Positions 12,501-21,384 of a stretch of DNA of 64,000 nucleotides are shown here, in pieces. The stretch is from Enoplolaimus lenunculus (lineage: Eukaryota; Nematoda; Enoplea; Enoplida; Thoracostomopsidae). Made by a program: the position numbers and the translations under genes. How positions within the stretch are numbered: the first letter of the stretch is position 1; every line of letters starts with the position of its first letter. Under the pieces are notes generated by a model. That model was not told the origin of the DNA and ran no database searches. It saw only the letters and a list, made by a program, of their open reading frames with translations. The stretch covers positions 62,001-126,000 of the forward strand of contig JASANG010000097.1 in assembly GCA_030248215.1 (NCBI GenBank). The letters are read 5' to 3'.

Positions 12501-14704
12501 TGGCATTGATTTTTCGACAGATTACGTTTTCATCTCAGTTGCTATTTTAGCCCATCCTTTCGAAGTCGTCCCATTTTCACGCTGGATTGCAGTAGAGGAA
12601 GCTTATACTTTAGACTAATTTGGTTGCTCAGGGCTTAGGTTTTAGATATAAACTGAACATTATTTACGTGCTTAGGATCAAGAAATATATACGTGGGAAT
12701 GGTGTAAACACAAGTGTTGAGCCCACAAACACTACCCCCACATTGTGGCGGTACTAACCGTCCGGTTATGGGTCCAAATTTTGCGTCTTAAAGGATTAGG
12801 ATGGTTTCCAGAGGGGGCAGAAAACTCGCCCCTGTTGTTGTCTGTCTGATACCAAATTTAGCGCATACATCAGCTAAATGTATTGCAAGTAACTGTTTCA
12901 GGACACAAATCAAGCCGAGTGACGTATGAGCGCTCATCTACGCTTCCTCGAGCTCAAGCGGTCATTGCTCGCTCGAGTCGTTTGGTTGCTCATTTCCATT
13001 CAGGACCAACCGGTGGAGGCAAAGGATTCAGGATTTATTACGCAATGTATCAAAGTAAACACATTGCGGTTACTTTTACAGTTTTTTATTTTCTTCTTTA
13101 ACATCAGACAAATGGATCCTTTATCGTCCATAAATTTTTTCAAATTCCAAATTAGCGGTGAAATATTGACAAAAAATTTAATTTCTTTATAGGAGCGCAT
13201 GCAAGACGAGCAACAGGGGGCAGATATCACATTCCAACAATGTAGGAGAGACAAGAAAAAACACTTTTAACAATTTTAAAATAACCTTCTGGATTGTAAA
13301 AGTCAGCAAAATTTTGATTAATATAACGTTTATACTCTCTTGAGCTAAAATACTGACTACACCGTAGATTCTCTTTGTTAAACTGAGACTGTAAATGTTA
13401 ACAAACACAAGTTAAATTGTAAGAATGACGTCGGAACAGATGAACTGTTTACTTGATTCAATTTGAATCAGATCAACCTGCAGCATTTCTTCTGCTTAAT
13501 TAAATTTTGAAATTAATTTGATTCAAAGGTTCATTTTAAGCCAAGTCATTTCAGATTTTATCGAATCATTAATACAGGATATTGTTCGTGACACTGAACT
13601 GTACAGCGACGAGTATAAACGAAACGTATTGGACGTAAGTTTCAACGTCGATCCTGTTGTTTCTACAGAATATGTAATTTTTTGATTGTTTGGGCAAATA
13701 ACAAATAATTCTGTTTTTAAGAACCAAAAATCACCCGCAGTGTCGAATACTGAGCAGTTTTGACCAGGGCCGGCCGATAAACAAGAGTGGAGACGAAATC
13801 AAAATAAAAAAAGTTTGTGGTTAATGATTTCGGCCAATGTAAAGAGCAGGGGCGGATCAAGCAATTTCCTAAGCCTAAGCCAAAGCTTGAGTCAAGCAAA
13901 AAAATTAGTCTGAAGCTTAAGCTTACTCTACTGTAGTCCCACAGAAAAACGTTCCGCCCCTGATCTTTACCCATGATTTCAAAAATAATCTATAGTTTCT
14001 ATATACACCAGAGATGATTGTCGATGACATTTTCCCCAATTAAATATAAGGGGTGGCGTTATACTTGTCGTGCGGTGCCGTCCGTCAACATGCAGTAGGT
14101 AACGGAATATGAGCAATTAATTTACAATATTGTACGGGGACGCAAACTGCCGGACGATGACGTATGGTGACAGCGTCCCATGTAACTCTCGGATCCGTTC
14201 TGTCGGTCCATTTTCTAGTAAGGCTGGAAAAGAGTAGATTTAGATTTTAGTATGTTTTGGTTAGACTTAGGTTTATACATTTTCAATGCTTAAAGCATAG
14301 GCTTATGAATATGCTTACTCTAAAGTAACGGCCGTTAAAGTAATATTGGTCAAATTTTTTTGCGTTATCCTAAACCAGCAATTTTTTAGAATCCACGTCT
14401 TCGTGGTGCGCTAATCGACGTCTTGGTTGATCTAAAACACTACGCATATTACGCGAACGAGACTGCAAGCATTTTCCCCAAATCATTCATTGATTTGTTA
14501 TCGCCAAAAGTTGTTCGATATTTTAATTTGCTGCATTTTAAAGCGCAACAGGGTATTCATCAACAGCAACAACGACTACAGCAACAACAACGTAAACGAC
14601 AACAAAATCACAGGCGACAGGTTTTATCATCTTATAATCGGCATCGAAACCGACATTACCGGGTCTCAACCCGGAGGAGACGTTTTTATAAAACAGAATC
14701 ATAA
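440..14704 (+). CDS. SCUBE: SCUBE-like secreted EGF/CUB protein, 3' portion (17 exons)
   Basis: SCUBE proteins are secreted or cell-surface glycoproteins; in vertebrates they bind Hedgehog and growth-factor ligands. Exons traced: 440-567, 871-976, 1599-1721, 2394-2516, 3296-3421, 4234-4356, 5224-5430, 6931-7062, 7606-7690, 8625-8707, 9365-9514, 10358-10525, 11116-11277, 12086-12286, 12902-13054, 13555-13634, 14390-14704. Phases match at every junction and give about 820 codons. Domain order is six EGF modules, a Cys-containing spacer, three GCC2/GCC3 repeats, CUB, and a C-terminal tail. This is the SCUBE order, and diagnostic words agree with vertebrate [15 protein letters not shown] in the last [14 protein letters not shown] in CUB, IQDIVRD and [13 protein letters not shown] near the end. 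The signal peptide and first EGFs must lie left of the window. Exons 9 and 10 are the least certain. Introns carry many MITEs. Confidence 0.93.
871..976 (+). CDS. SCUBE: SCUBE exon: EGF module (GNGGC)
   Basis: It follows ttgttcag and continues the EGF begun in the previous exon: [10 protein letters not shown], then [16 protein letters not shown], with donor gtaata. The word [11 protein letters not shown] parallels KYALHSDGRTC of vertebrate SCUBE. Confidence 0.87.
1599..1721 (+). CDS. SCUBE: SCUBE exon: EGF module
   Basis: A phase 1-1 exon after aattttag. It encodes [26 protein letters not shown] and ends before gtactt. All six EGF cysteines are present. Confidence 0.9.
2155..2324 (+). repeat. 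Exact 85-bp tandem duplication
   Basis: gtgataaacagccatcgtg ... cgtaagttta is present twice head-to-tail with no difference that I see. It lies in a SCUBE intron 69 bases before an EGF exon. Confidence 0.9.
2394..2516 (+). CDS. SCUBE: SCUBE exon: calcium-binding EGF
   Basis: A phase 1-1 exon of 123 bases starting [12 protein letters not shown], the D-I-N-E-C calcium-binding signature, and ending DNRRCE before gtaagc. Confidence 0.92.
3296..3421 (+). CDS. SCUBE: SCUBE exon: calcium-binding EGF
   Basis: A phase 1-1 exon starting [11 protein letters not shown], with [10 protein letters not shown], ending before gtaagc. It parallels the DIDECSFERTC EGF of vertebrate SCUBE. Confidence 0.92.
4234..4356 (+). 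CDS. SCUBE: SCUBE exon: last calcium-binding EGF
   Basis: A phase 1-1 exon starting [12 protein letters not shown] and ending [11 protein letters not shown]. The LHWN(K/R)KDC ending is specific to the last SCUBE EGF and is the best single identifier of this gene. Confidence 0.95.
4448..4775. mobile_element. hAT-like MITE, CAGGGTGTAA ends
   Basis: It starts CAGGGTGTAACTGGATAT and ends TGTTTACACCCTG. CAGGG-type ends and similar 8-base flanks (atcattag and atcagcag) fit hAT. It lies in a SCUBE intron. Confidence 0.72.
5224..5430 (+). CDS. SCUBE: SCUBE exon: Cys-containing spacer
   Basis: A 69-codon phase 1-1 exon after gaatttcag, containing [16 protein letters not shown] and VECSVTFDQ. It sits where vertebrate SCUBE has its poorly conserved spacer after the EGF array. 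Confidence 0.8.
6223..6420. mobile_element. GCTTAG-core MITE, SCUBE intron
   Basis: Ends gggcccatgttactttaag and cttaaagtaaaattgaccc bracket runs of gcttaggcttagg. One of many members of a GCTTAG-core family. Confidence 0.72.
6931..7062 (+). CDS. SCUBE: SCUBE exon: second spacer segment
   Basis: A 44-codon phase 1-1 exon after gttgttttag. It encodes [19 protein letters not shown] and ends KLDMKQFG before gtaaac. The C-x-T-x-I-x-F-C spacing resembles HCHVTFVTLKC of vertebrate SCUBE. Confidence 0.75.
7090..7215. mobile_element. One-ended copy of the ACTTAAGTA element
   Basis: It starts tggctgggtttctgaaac, then acttaagtac and gagtaattacttaacc. The opposite end is not seen. It sits 28 bases after a SCUBE exon donor. 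Confidence 0.7.
7606..7690 (+). CDS. SCUBE: SCUBE exon: short helical spacer (probable)
   Basis: The exon follows catttcag and encodes [14 protein letters not shown] before gtaatt. The phase fits both neighbours. Position and heptad-like leucines resemble RAEQSLQAAIKTLRKSI of vertebrate SCUBE. The frame is open but the length gives little proof. Confidence 0.6.
7947..8020. mobile_element. Short copy of the AGGGTGGCGCTATACTT element
   Basis: It holds gacgtccggcgtcgtac and ends aaaagtatagcgcaaccct. Only about 74 bases remain. Confidence 0.58.
8145..8364. mobile_element. 220-bp TIR element (GGGCCTTATTCTCAAATG family), copy 1
   Basis: One end reads gggcctatattttcaaatg with catcagttagtaatagg; the other mirrors it with gatgggaggtgctgcacac and aagaatacggg. 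It lies in a SCUBE intron. Confidence 0.72.
8625..8707 (+). CDS. SCUBE: SCUBE exon: spacer before Cys-rich repeats (probable)
   Basis: The acceptor attttag and donor gtaagt bracket [16 protein letters not shown] and NRTRC. Entering phase 2 and leaving phase 1 joins cleanly to its neighbours. Confidence 0.65.
8890..9000. mobile_element. GCTTAG-core element, partial
   Basis: ggcttatgcgttagacta through aggcttaagcttaggctt without clear ends. Confidence 0.5.
9007..9227. mobile_element. 221-bp TIR element, copy 2
   Basis: It starts ccgtattctcaaacatgg and ends gaaaataaggccc. Long imperfect inverted arms contain cagttggtgatag and ctatcgctaactggtg. Confidence 0.75.
9365..9514 (+). CDS. SCUBE: SCUBE exon: Cys-rich GCC2/GCC3 repeat 1
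   Basis: A 50-codon exon with [20 protein letters not shown] and RRCN, the ephrin-receptor-like Cys repeat that follows the SCUBE spacer. Confidence 0.88.
9625..9992. mobile_element. hAT-like MITE, CAGGGATGGGCGG end
   Basis: It starts CAGGGATGGGCGGTTTCGG and ends GACAACCCTG, with repeated cggt/ctcgg motifs near both ends. A related copy in reverse orientation is at 57296-57676. It lies in a SCUBE intron. Confidence 0.65.
10358..10525 (+). CDS. SCUBE: SCUBE exon: Cys-rich GCC2/GCC3 repeat 2
   Basis: A 56-codon phase 1-1 exon: [31 protein letters not shown] and NFRDC. It closely follows the SCUBE CSPGFFSADGFKPC type repeat. Confidence 0.92.
10679..10877. mobile_element. Foldback element with GAGTCAAATTCGACTC motifs, copy 1
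   Basis: It starts aaaatggtgagtcaaattt and ends tcaatttgactcaccattt. The arms also mirror gcttttcacgactacacaaa and tttgtgtagttccgaaaagc, so nearly the whole 199 bases folds back. It lies in a SCUBE intron. Confidence 0.82.
11116..11277 (+). CDS. SCUBE: SCUBE exon: Cys-rich GCC2/GCC3 repeat 3
   Basis: A 54-codon phase 1-1 exon with [29 protein letters not shown] and TSVEQCK before gtta. The SYQPEPG word is shared with SCUBE proteins. Confidence 0.92.
11702..11938 (+). mobile_element. piggyBac-like MITE with tRNA-Gly-like core, copy 1 (decayed)
   Basis: It begins TTAACCTCGTCTCACATAGAG, has CAGCTGAGTGGAAATAG and ACGCCTCCCACCCACTGGAC, and ends near AATGTTGAC. It is the most diverged copy and lies in a SCUBE intron before the CUB exons. 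Confidence 0.7.
12086..12286 (+). CDS. SCUBE: SCUBE exon: CUB domain, first half
   Basis: A 67-codon phase 1-1 exon. It contains [18 protein letters not shown], a standard CUB core, and ILLIPEIHF, matching IVVPEIFL of vertebrate SCUBE. Donor gtgagt. Confidence 0.93.
12902..13054 (+). CDS. SCUBE: SCUBE exon: CUB domain, second half
   Basis: A 51-codon phase 1-1 exon with [21 protein letters not shown] and [12 protein letters not shown]. The GKGF near the end is the typical CUB finish. Confidence 0.9.
13555..13634 (+). CDS. SCUBE: SCUBE exon: C-terminal conserved segment
   Basis: It encodes [20 protein letters not shown], matching the LIEDIVRDGRLYASENH block after the vertebrate SCUBE CUB. 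Donor gtaagt, phase 0. Confidence 0.93.
13833..13974. mobile_element. GCTTAG-core MITE with GGGGCGGA ends
   Basis: It starts tgtaaagagcaggggcgga and ends ttccgcccctgatctttac, a clean inverted pair around cctaagcctaagc. It is in the last SCUBE intron. Confidence 0.8.
14049..14200. mobile_element. AGGGTGGCGCTATACTT element, SCUBE intron copy
   Basis: It starts ggggtggcgttatacttg and has gccgtccg. The far end is blurred near gtatggtgacagcg. Confidence 0.62.
14215..14350. mobile_element. GCTTAG-core element, partial
   Basis: tagactta, gcataggcttatgaatatgc and a gttaaagtaatattggtc end. Just 5' of the last SCUBE exon. Confidence 0.5.
14390..14704 (+). CDS. SCUBE: SCUBE terminal exon with Gln/Arg-rich tail
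   Basis: It starts [15 protein letters not shown] and contains [18 protein letters not shown], which matches the very C-terminus of vertebrate SCUBE. About 50 further residues follow that vertebrate SCUBEs lack: a Gln-rich stretch coded by caa/cag runs, then an Arg/Tyr/His-rich end. Stop at 14702-14704. Confidence 0.92.
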   Translation, partial: NPRLRGALIDVLVDLKHYAYYANETASIFPKSFIDLLSPKVVRYFNLLHFKAQQGIHQQQQRLQQQQRKRQQNHRRQVLSSYNRHRNRHYRVSTRRRRFYKTES

Positions 14705-14836
14705 TTTAGAAACATAAATATTAGTACAAATATATCAGCGGATGCTTGAAAATGTACAAGATTGGCAGACAGAGTGAATATGTCCCTTCCGGTAATTTAT
14801 CAACAGTCATCATTAATGCACTTTAGCTGACATTAC

Positions 14837-14842
14837 AATAAA
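14837..14842 (+). terminator. AATAAA polyadenylation signal, probable for SCUBE
   Basis: A canonical AATAAA lies 133 bases past the SCUBE stop codon. No transcript evidence is available here. Confidence 0.5.
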
Positions 14843-15344
14843 CTGAATCTCAGAGGTTGAAACAAGTGAAACCAGTACTAAACAGAACCGTTCACGGAAA
14901 TTTTGATGCGGATGTGGTGGCGCTGGACCAAACTTGAATCCTGATTACGCCAATTTTCAGCAGCTGCTCGTGCAGGCATTCGTGGGAATTTTTACTATGC
15001 GGCATTTATTTGTCAACAAGAATATAAAAAGTTGGAGCCTGCGAATTTACTTGGTAAATTGTTTCAATGAAACAAGCGACATTTGAACCGAAAGTTTGAG
15101 TGCCAACCCCAACGGTAAAGCAATGATTCTATCAACTAAAGCAACTCAATTTGAAGCGAGGGTTTGAATGATTGTACGGCTGCAAAAATATCGACTCTGT
15201 TTGAATCTGGTTGAGGTTCAAAACGAAGCTGACAGTATTTGGCCACAATTTTAACTCAACTCGCAGTGACTGGGCGATTCAAGTTGAAGCTGACCGACTT
15301 TGGAACAAATCACAAAGTGTTACTTTGTACCTTTTTTCGCTGAA

Positions 15345-15445
15345 CTGCAATAGAGTAAGATTAAGCTTTAGACTATTTTTTGGTTAGGCTTAGGCTTATG
15401 AATATGATTACATTTACTACAGTTTAAGCCCCTCTTAGTTGCACT
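15345..15445. mobile_element. GCTTAG-core element, partial
   Basis: agcttta, ttggttaggcttaggctta, then gcccctcttagttgcactgg. Confidence 0.5.
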
Positions 15446-16014
15446 GGTCATGAAAACGATTAAAATACTATGAGTATATGTCGAACGTATGCTGCCGACA
15501 AGCAATTCGGTTATTAGGTTAATTATGATCGTCTGTGCTGTTGGAAAAGACTTTTATTGCGTAATTGAAGCATGAAAACACATGGGTGCATCTGCTGTCC
15601 TACTTTTCATTCATTTATGCAAATTTACGCTGTTCTGTTAAATATTATTTGAGACTCACTATAATTCTAGAAAATTGGCATAAATGTCTCATAGTTTCAC
15701 ATGATATGTGGGCTCTCGTACACATTGACCATCTTTAGACGTCACATTTATAAATCGATTTCATATGAGATTCGAGTTTTGTCTGTCCGTCCAATATGAC
15801 AGCCCCAAAGGTTAACGTCGATTTAACATTGGACAAATCTTGACCCGCCTGCCTTGATGGATGTGAACCCAGTACAGAAAACTAAACTGAAGATAGCAGC
15901 GCTTAATTGATTAATATAAAACAAAAGTTACAAAATTCATTGAAAATCATAAAAATTTGGTTGCATGCGCTATTTTATGTTAAAATTTTAAAAATCCCAG
16001 TGAATATTTGAGGG

Positions 16015-16145
16015 TTTTAATTGTTTTGGCAGAAAAATAAAACATCTTTCAAACGTTTATACTTCAACATCCGTTTTCCATTTCCATTAATTTCATCATT
16101 ATTCGTTTGTGTTTCCAGCATATTAACTATTCGTTTACACTCTGC
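16015..16145. mobile_element. Partial hAT-like MITE
   Basis: The segment ggcagaaaaataaaacat through cgtttacactctgc resembles one end of the CAGGGTGTAAACG family in reverse orientation. Confidence 0.4.
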
Positions 16146-16553
16146 TTTCTACACTTTGTTGCATTCTGAAGGGTTTTTCCTATTGTGAATGTTTAGCGTG
16201 GATAAGCATACTTAACCAATGTATAACACTGCGATTTGTGTACGTTTTACGCGTCTGCAGTTTGCAATTTTAGTTGCTCAAAATACAAATAATTTTAAAA
16301 ACTGTTAACGAGTACGTATGTATAGCCTGAGCCCATGTATAAAACAGGCAAGAATTAGCGTGAATCCAAACAGAAACGAGAACTAATTGTGAATGTTTGA
16401 TCTAAACAAAAGCCAAAAGCCAATGATTTTGCTTAGAAGCTCCAACCTGTTGTATACATAAAGACTGCTTGGCGATAGCGAATCATTCAAAGCACCAAAA
16501 GAATTTAACTTAAATATTCGCCATTTTACATTCTTCCACAAAAATGGGGCGGC

Positions 16554-17573
16554 TCAAAATGCAGTCCTTCGGCCATAACCCGTATACGCAGTAGGCGGCT
16601 GGTCTCGGCCCGAATCAGTGTCTTCGTTGGCTCGATCTCGATATTGCGGCGGAGCAGATGGCGACGCTCGCGACCGTCGTTCAACCACTGGAGACCGTTC
16701 GGCGTTAGGATTAGACTTAAGCTTAGGTTCAGGCTTTTTTGGAACCCAGAAATCAATATCGTCATCGGAAAGCTCAATATCGGAATGATCTGTAGTAGGA
16801 TAGTCTTCACAGCCTTTGCCTCGGGTCATTCCGTTTCCGGTCTTTGGTGGGTCCAAAATTGGAACTTGGTTAGCGTCTGGGCCACTATCTGTCCCTGCAG
16901 CACGTGATACTGGGCCGTTATATGCCGGTGGTGGTGCCTGCTGGTTAGGTGTTCTAACTAAATTGACCAATTTTGTCGCGGCAGAAACGTCAGGATTGCT
17001 AATCACAATACTAGCGAGTTCTCCGCCACTCTCGGGTTCGCTCTTAGCACCAGTGCCCGGTGTAAGCCGATGAATGTCTGACCCACCTTTAGACCCTCCA
17101 CCACGGTGAGATTTGAACGCTTGTAGCTTTTGAACGATTCCTGAAAGCCCAGGAACTGTGCTCGTTTTCATTTTTCCAACTGGATTCGTTTTGTCGATCC
17201 CGTAAAAACTTTGCCAAAGTGATTGAACCAAATCGGTTCCGAATATAATACTTGTATGCATGGTTACCATCCGTATAATGAACATACCGTCTGTTTTGAG
17301 GTATTTATGAACAAACCGGTAAATTAGCCGTTTACTATCAGAGTCATTTCGGTTGAATGGAATTTCAGATAAATCCATATGCCGGGCGATGTAAGCACGC
17401 GAAAAGCTTGGGATTGTCAACAGAACAGACCAGTAAACAAAATTTGACAGGGTAATCACACCGAGGACAGCGAACCAAAACCATAAAAATACAAATATTT
17501 TTTCGTTAAATAAATTGATTACCAGAACGCACTGAATGGTGAAGTCTTGAACGTTGCTGCCCATTGCGCGAAC
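16554..17573 (-). CDS. Innexin exon 4: TM4 and long C-terminal tail
   Basis: It opens [15 protein letters not shown] and encodes [15 protein letters not shown] and a tail of about 240 residues. The tail carries APPPAYNG and APPQYRD (PPxY motifs) and an acidic patch [12 protein letters not shown]. Confidence 0.95.
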   Translation of the reverse strand, partial: VRAMGSNVQDFTIQCVLVINLFNEKIFVFLWFWFAVLGVITLSNFVYWSVLLTIPSFSRAYIARHMDLSEIPFNRNDSDSKRLIYRFVHKYLKTDGMFIIRMVTMHTSIIFGTDLVQSLWQSFYGIDKTNPVGKMKTSTVPGLSGIVQKLQAFKSHRGGGSKGGSDIHRLTPGTGAKSEPESGGELASIVISNPDVSAATKLVNLVRTPNQQAPPPAYNGPVSRAAGTDSGPDANQVPILDPPKTGNGMTRGKGCEDYPTTDHSDIELSDDDIDFWVPKKPEPKLKSNPNAERSPVVERRSRASPSAPPQYRDRANEDTDSGRDQPPTAYTGYGRRTAF

Positions 17574-20500
17574 CTAAAAACAACTTTGATGAGAGTTTCA
17601 GCAGCCCCAGCAAGGCACGTGACTTTATGGCCAATAAAATCCAGTGATTCTGACAGGACGCAAACCATTTCAAATGGGGATAAAGCAAACATTCAATTGC
17701 ATAAGATTTTATGTGGATGTAACAGAAATTGAAAAGATTATATTTTTGGCCAAACGGGAAGCATGCAATTTCTGCCATGTAAAAACACTGCTTGCGAATT
17801 TTTGTCTTAAATACCATTAAGCCGTATAATTCGTAGCTACAACTTTCATAAATTATTTATTATTTGCAGTTGCAAGTATTTGTAAAGGCACATTTTGCTT
17901 GACCAATCAAAGTGCAAGTGCAGTAAATTCAAGAAACTTGCAACTACGTTCACAGGTGCGAATTAACTTGAATACCGTGAATTCCAGTGAATAATTTGCA
18001 GCTACACGAACTGTAAATTTAGATTCGAACTTTTTACTGTAAAAGCTTGCACGTGTGAATAGGGTTTTAGTTGGGTCGTATTTTCTATTTTGGCCAGTAA
18101 AACAATCAATATTTTTCGGTAAACCAAAATGACACAAAAATAAAGCCAATGCAATTTGCAGCTACAAGATCTTACGAAATCCTTTTCGAACAAAACTTAC
18201 GTGTCCAAGTTGCAACTAAAAAGTTCTCGCTACAAAAACTTACACATGTAAATAAACGGTTTGTTATACCTGAAAATCACACAGTGTAACCCGTGGGAAA
18301 ATGCCAGATTTATGCCACGTCGTCCCGTTGAGCATATCAGACAACGCACCAACTCCATAATAATCGTAACCATTATTTCTTGATGCTTGCACTTTAGTAA
18401 CCAAAAAGTTATTCAGCATTAAAAATTGAATCATAACATTTGTCAAATAACAGGCTTTAGTTCCAAGATAAATTAGAGTTACGTAGAATGCAGAATATGG
18501 TGCATTCAAACACCGGAAGTACCGGTGAGGGACAATCTTCCGCCTTTCAGATCTTCGGTGAAATTGTAATGCGTTTTCAAGATGAACTGTCAATATCCGG
18601 ATGGTATTTTTACGAATATCCGGTTTAATATTATTGTTGTCGGTTGCCATTTTGACTAAATTGTCAACACGCATGCCTGAAAGGAAAAATACCTGTTTTA
18701 ACTGAGACCAGGGGTACATACTGGTGTACTCAGGATTTGATTTCAGGAGGGGATTAAACATCTCAATGTCAAACGTTTTTTGACCTCTTTTATCTGATAA
18801 AGATTAGTCTAAAACCCATTATTAAATGTTGATTCATTTCTTGTGTTCGGTAACTTTGGGAAGAAATATATTTCACGTATACCTCAACTTATATTCACCG
18901 CCTTGGGTAAAACAAAATAAAGGCCAATGAGGCTGCGATATAAGCTTTCAAGGCTTTAAGGCGACCGTGAGAAATGTGTCAAAAATGAAAAATTTTGAAT
19001 GGAGAAATATATTTTGACCCACGTCATTGATTAGTCATCAACTTTTTTGTGGTCCAAATCACTATTCGAGCCTTAGGGTCTGGTCAGTCTGCCCACAAAG
19101 CTCAACGGACCAAGAAGTCAACTCATTTAAGTTAAAGTATTCACTGTTGTTCTTGTTACATTATCTGTTTGAAAATATTCCATACAACAGGCTTGAAATC
19201 CTTTGCCGTTCAACGTGATTTAGTTAGAATCACAGACGGGTGGTCAGCATTTTTATTCTAAACAAACAACTTCATTACCCGAATGTTCTGATAGCAACCG
19301 CCAAATAACTGACGGTAACCAAAAACATAATCCTTCTATGAGAAGAAAGAACGGCACCCATTGATAGTATGAGATTCGTTGACGATGACGTAACGCGTTT
19401 ACTTTAGGAATTTCTTTTTGACTGAACGGTAAGAAATAAGTGTCTTGTGCCCAACAGTACTGTTCGACGTACTGAAAAGATTTAAACAAATAAATTCAAC
19501 AAAACGGCTTGGAAACTTTATGTATTTTTCACAGCGTCGTACGATGCCGTGTGGATATTTACTATGGCAATTGTCTTTTAAATTTGGAATAAAATACGTT
19601 TCGATGTAATTACTCTGATTTGCTAAAATTATATTAGGAATCGACGGCTGCTTATGTTTTTGAAAAAATCCATCTGTCGTTCGAAAAATCACAAGGAGCC
19701 AGCATTAAACAAGCGTCGATTGCTCTAATGTGGGATTCCACTCGGCCTCGTATAAGATACTATGCTCAGTACTTCGGCACGTCAAGATAATCAAACCTAA
19801 AGCATTGTTCGACGCCCTTTTACAGTAACCTGAATTCGCTCTGATTGGCACTGAACCAGAAATTTGCTCAAATTCAATATTAAATGAAATGGTTCAACAA
19901 TGACCAATTGTAACTTTGACAAACGATATCTTAATCATTTTAATGCATCTTTGACTTTTGCTAATTTTCAGCAAAACATTTTTTCAAACGAAATTAAAAA
20001 ATTGGTCTCAATTGAAAAAGGTCCGCTTCTTAATTAAGACATTATATACTTTTAGTAGAAAACAAGTGGTTTAGTATTTAAAACTACATTCAAAATACAG
20101 TCGGTCACTCTTTGTCTTTGGGTGTTATTTATCTACAATGATTTCAGAAGAAATTTTGCAGAGTAACTTGTACATTAAAAGGTCGTAGTCACTAGCCAGT
20201 TCGTGGTTTTTGAAGCTCAAATCAATTGGTGAATTTTGTTCAGTAATCTTTAGTTTATGTTTTACAGTTAAAACACAAGAAAATTTTCCATTCGAAATTA
20301 GTATGAAACGTTACATTGCTTCTAAATTACTGCCTCCGCCGTTGGTACACCCTGAGACCGTTTAGTCAATAAACGCTAAACTTTACCTGTTCCCATCCAC
20401 CAGGAAACGAATCCGGCACCATACATTCAATTGGTTTTCCACCAAATTGCTTAAAACTAACCAGGATTGACAATGCCAACAAAAGATTTGTGGTAATAAA

Positions 20501-20584
20501 ATAATGTAAACGGTCAACAACGTCATCGTCTTCACGAGCCCGAAATAAAGTTATCGAACCGATTAATTCTTGTAAAAATACCAT
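16554..20584 (-). CDS. Innexin gap-junction/hemichannel subunit, four exons, 605 residues
   Basis: Innexins are four-pass membrane proteins that form gap junctions and hemichannels in invertebrates. Exons (5' to 3'): 20387-20584, 19279-19471, 18270-18676, 16554-17573. Phases join exactly. The start [10 protein letters not shown] sits before NDV-like DDVVDRLHY and TM1 ([16 protein letters not shown]). Loop 1 carries two Cys (KPIEC and EQYCW). TM2 has the family signature [12 protein letters not shown]3 lies near [16 protein letters not shown]. Loop 2 has two Cys (VTLCDFQ and [14 protein letters not shown]). TM4 is [16 protein letters not shown]. The C-terminal tail, about 240 residues, is rich in Pro, Ser and Gly and has two PPxY motifs. 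It converges tail-to-tail on SCUBE. Innexin rather than connexin: connexins have three Cys per loop and lack YYQWV. All hallmarks are intact. Confidence 0.97.
17826..18258. mobile_element. TTCACACGTGCAAG element(s) filling innexin intron 3
   Basis: The intron holds two related modules, one ending gcttgcacgtgtgaatag near 18061 and another ending aacttacacatgtaaat near 18253. It looks like a nested or tandem pair. Confidence 0.6.
18270..18676 (-). CDS. Innexin exon 3: cytoplasmic loop, TM3, loop 2
   Basis: It opens [11 protein letters not shown] after tcctttcag, covers the intracellular loop and TM3 and ends [11 protein letters not shown] in phase 0 at gtataa. FPRVTLCDF is an innexin signature. 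Confidence 0.96.
19279..19471 (-). CDS. Innexin exon 2: loop 1 end and TM2
   Basis: It opens after cttttcag with [16 protein letters not shown] and holds [19 protein letters not shown]. It ends in phase 1 at gtaatg. Confidence 0.96.
20387..20584 (-). CDS. Innexin exon 1: N-terminus, TM1, first loop Cys
   Basis: 66 codons from ATG to GGWEQ, ending in phase 0 at gtaaag. The start is the first ATG of the open frame and gives the usual short innexin N-terminal helix. Confidence 0.95.
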
Positions 20585-21384
20585 ATTTTTCTACATTAAC
20601 TTAATGTTTCAAATCATTCGGAATTTAAAAAATGTCAATTGTACCAAATTATTTTTTTATTATTAAGCAGATGATTAAACAAATTATGTTGATGAGCCAA
20701 CAATTTTATGCGATCCTCGTAGAAATGCTATTTTATTATTTTGTTAAAACTGCAACAATTAAACATTTTAAAGTGTCAAAGAATGCTGTTCAAAATATCA
20801 AATTACTAGGTTATTATTTCGTATATTTACACAAATCGCTAGAAATATTGGCCGAAATATGAATGTTAATATTGCATCAATGAAACTCTTACAGAAATAA
20901 AATAATTCTTTTTTCAATTATTAAAACTTATTTAAAACATTTCGGATTTAAATATTAATTTTAAGAAATTAACAACGGAAGTAATTCAATGATTAAGAAC
21001 CATTAGAACCAAATTGTGTTTGACATAATGGCATATAACAGATCGCGCGGAATAATGAGCAATTAAGTGGTTGTAGACATTAGGAAAATTATTACCAGAT
21101 TGAATTTAGGCAAAATATCCAGAAATAAAAAAGATTCTAAACAGTTGGCAAAAGATCGTATCAATATTTCGTAACCAAACAGGATTTTATTATTGTGTAT
21201 TACATGCAATGTGTAATTTCAGTGTTGAGATCTGAAAATATAATGATAAAAGATAAAAATCTTATAAATGGTTATCTTATATTTTGCTAAAAACATGTCA
21301 CTATTTCATTGTTAACATGAATATCTTTGGCGAACCCAGAATTGCTAATCACTAAATTAATTTCTTTTGGCATATCAGGCTAAT

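Larger units (their letters stand above)
14843..16553. other. Intergenic, SCUBE to innexin (tail-to-tail)
   Basis: No coding signal. It holds one GCTTAG-core fragment and one partial hAT-like fragment. The rest is AT-rich unique sequence. Confidence 0.7.

Noticed and set aside
16644-17073. Plus-strand open frames of 85-87 codons
   Set aside because: They lie opposite the innexin terminal exon and show no motif; they are shadows of that coding sequence.
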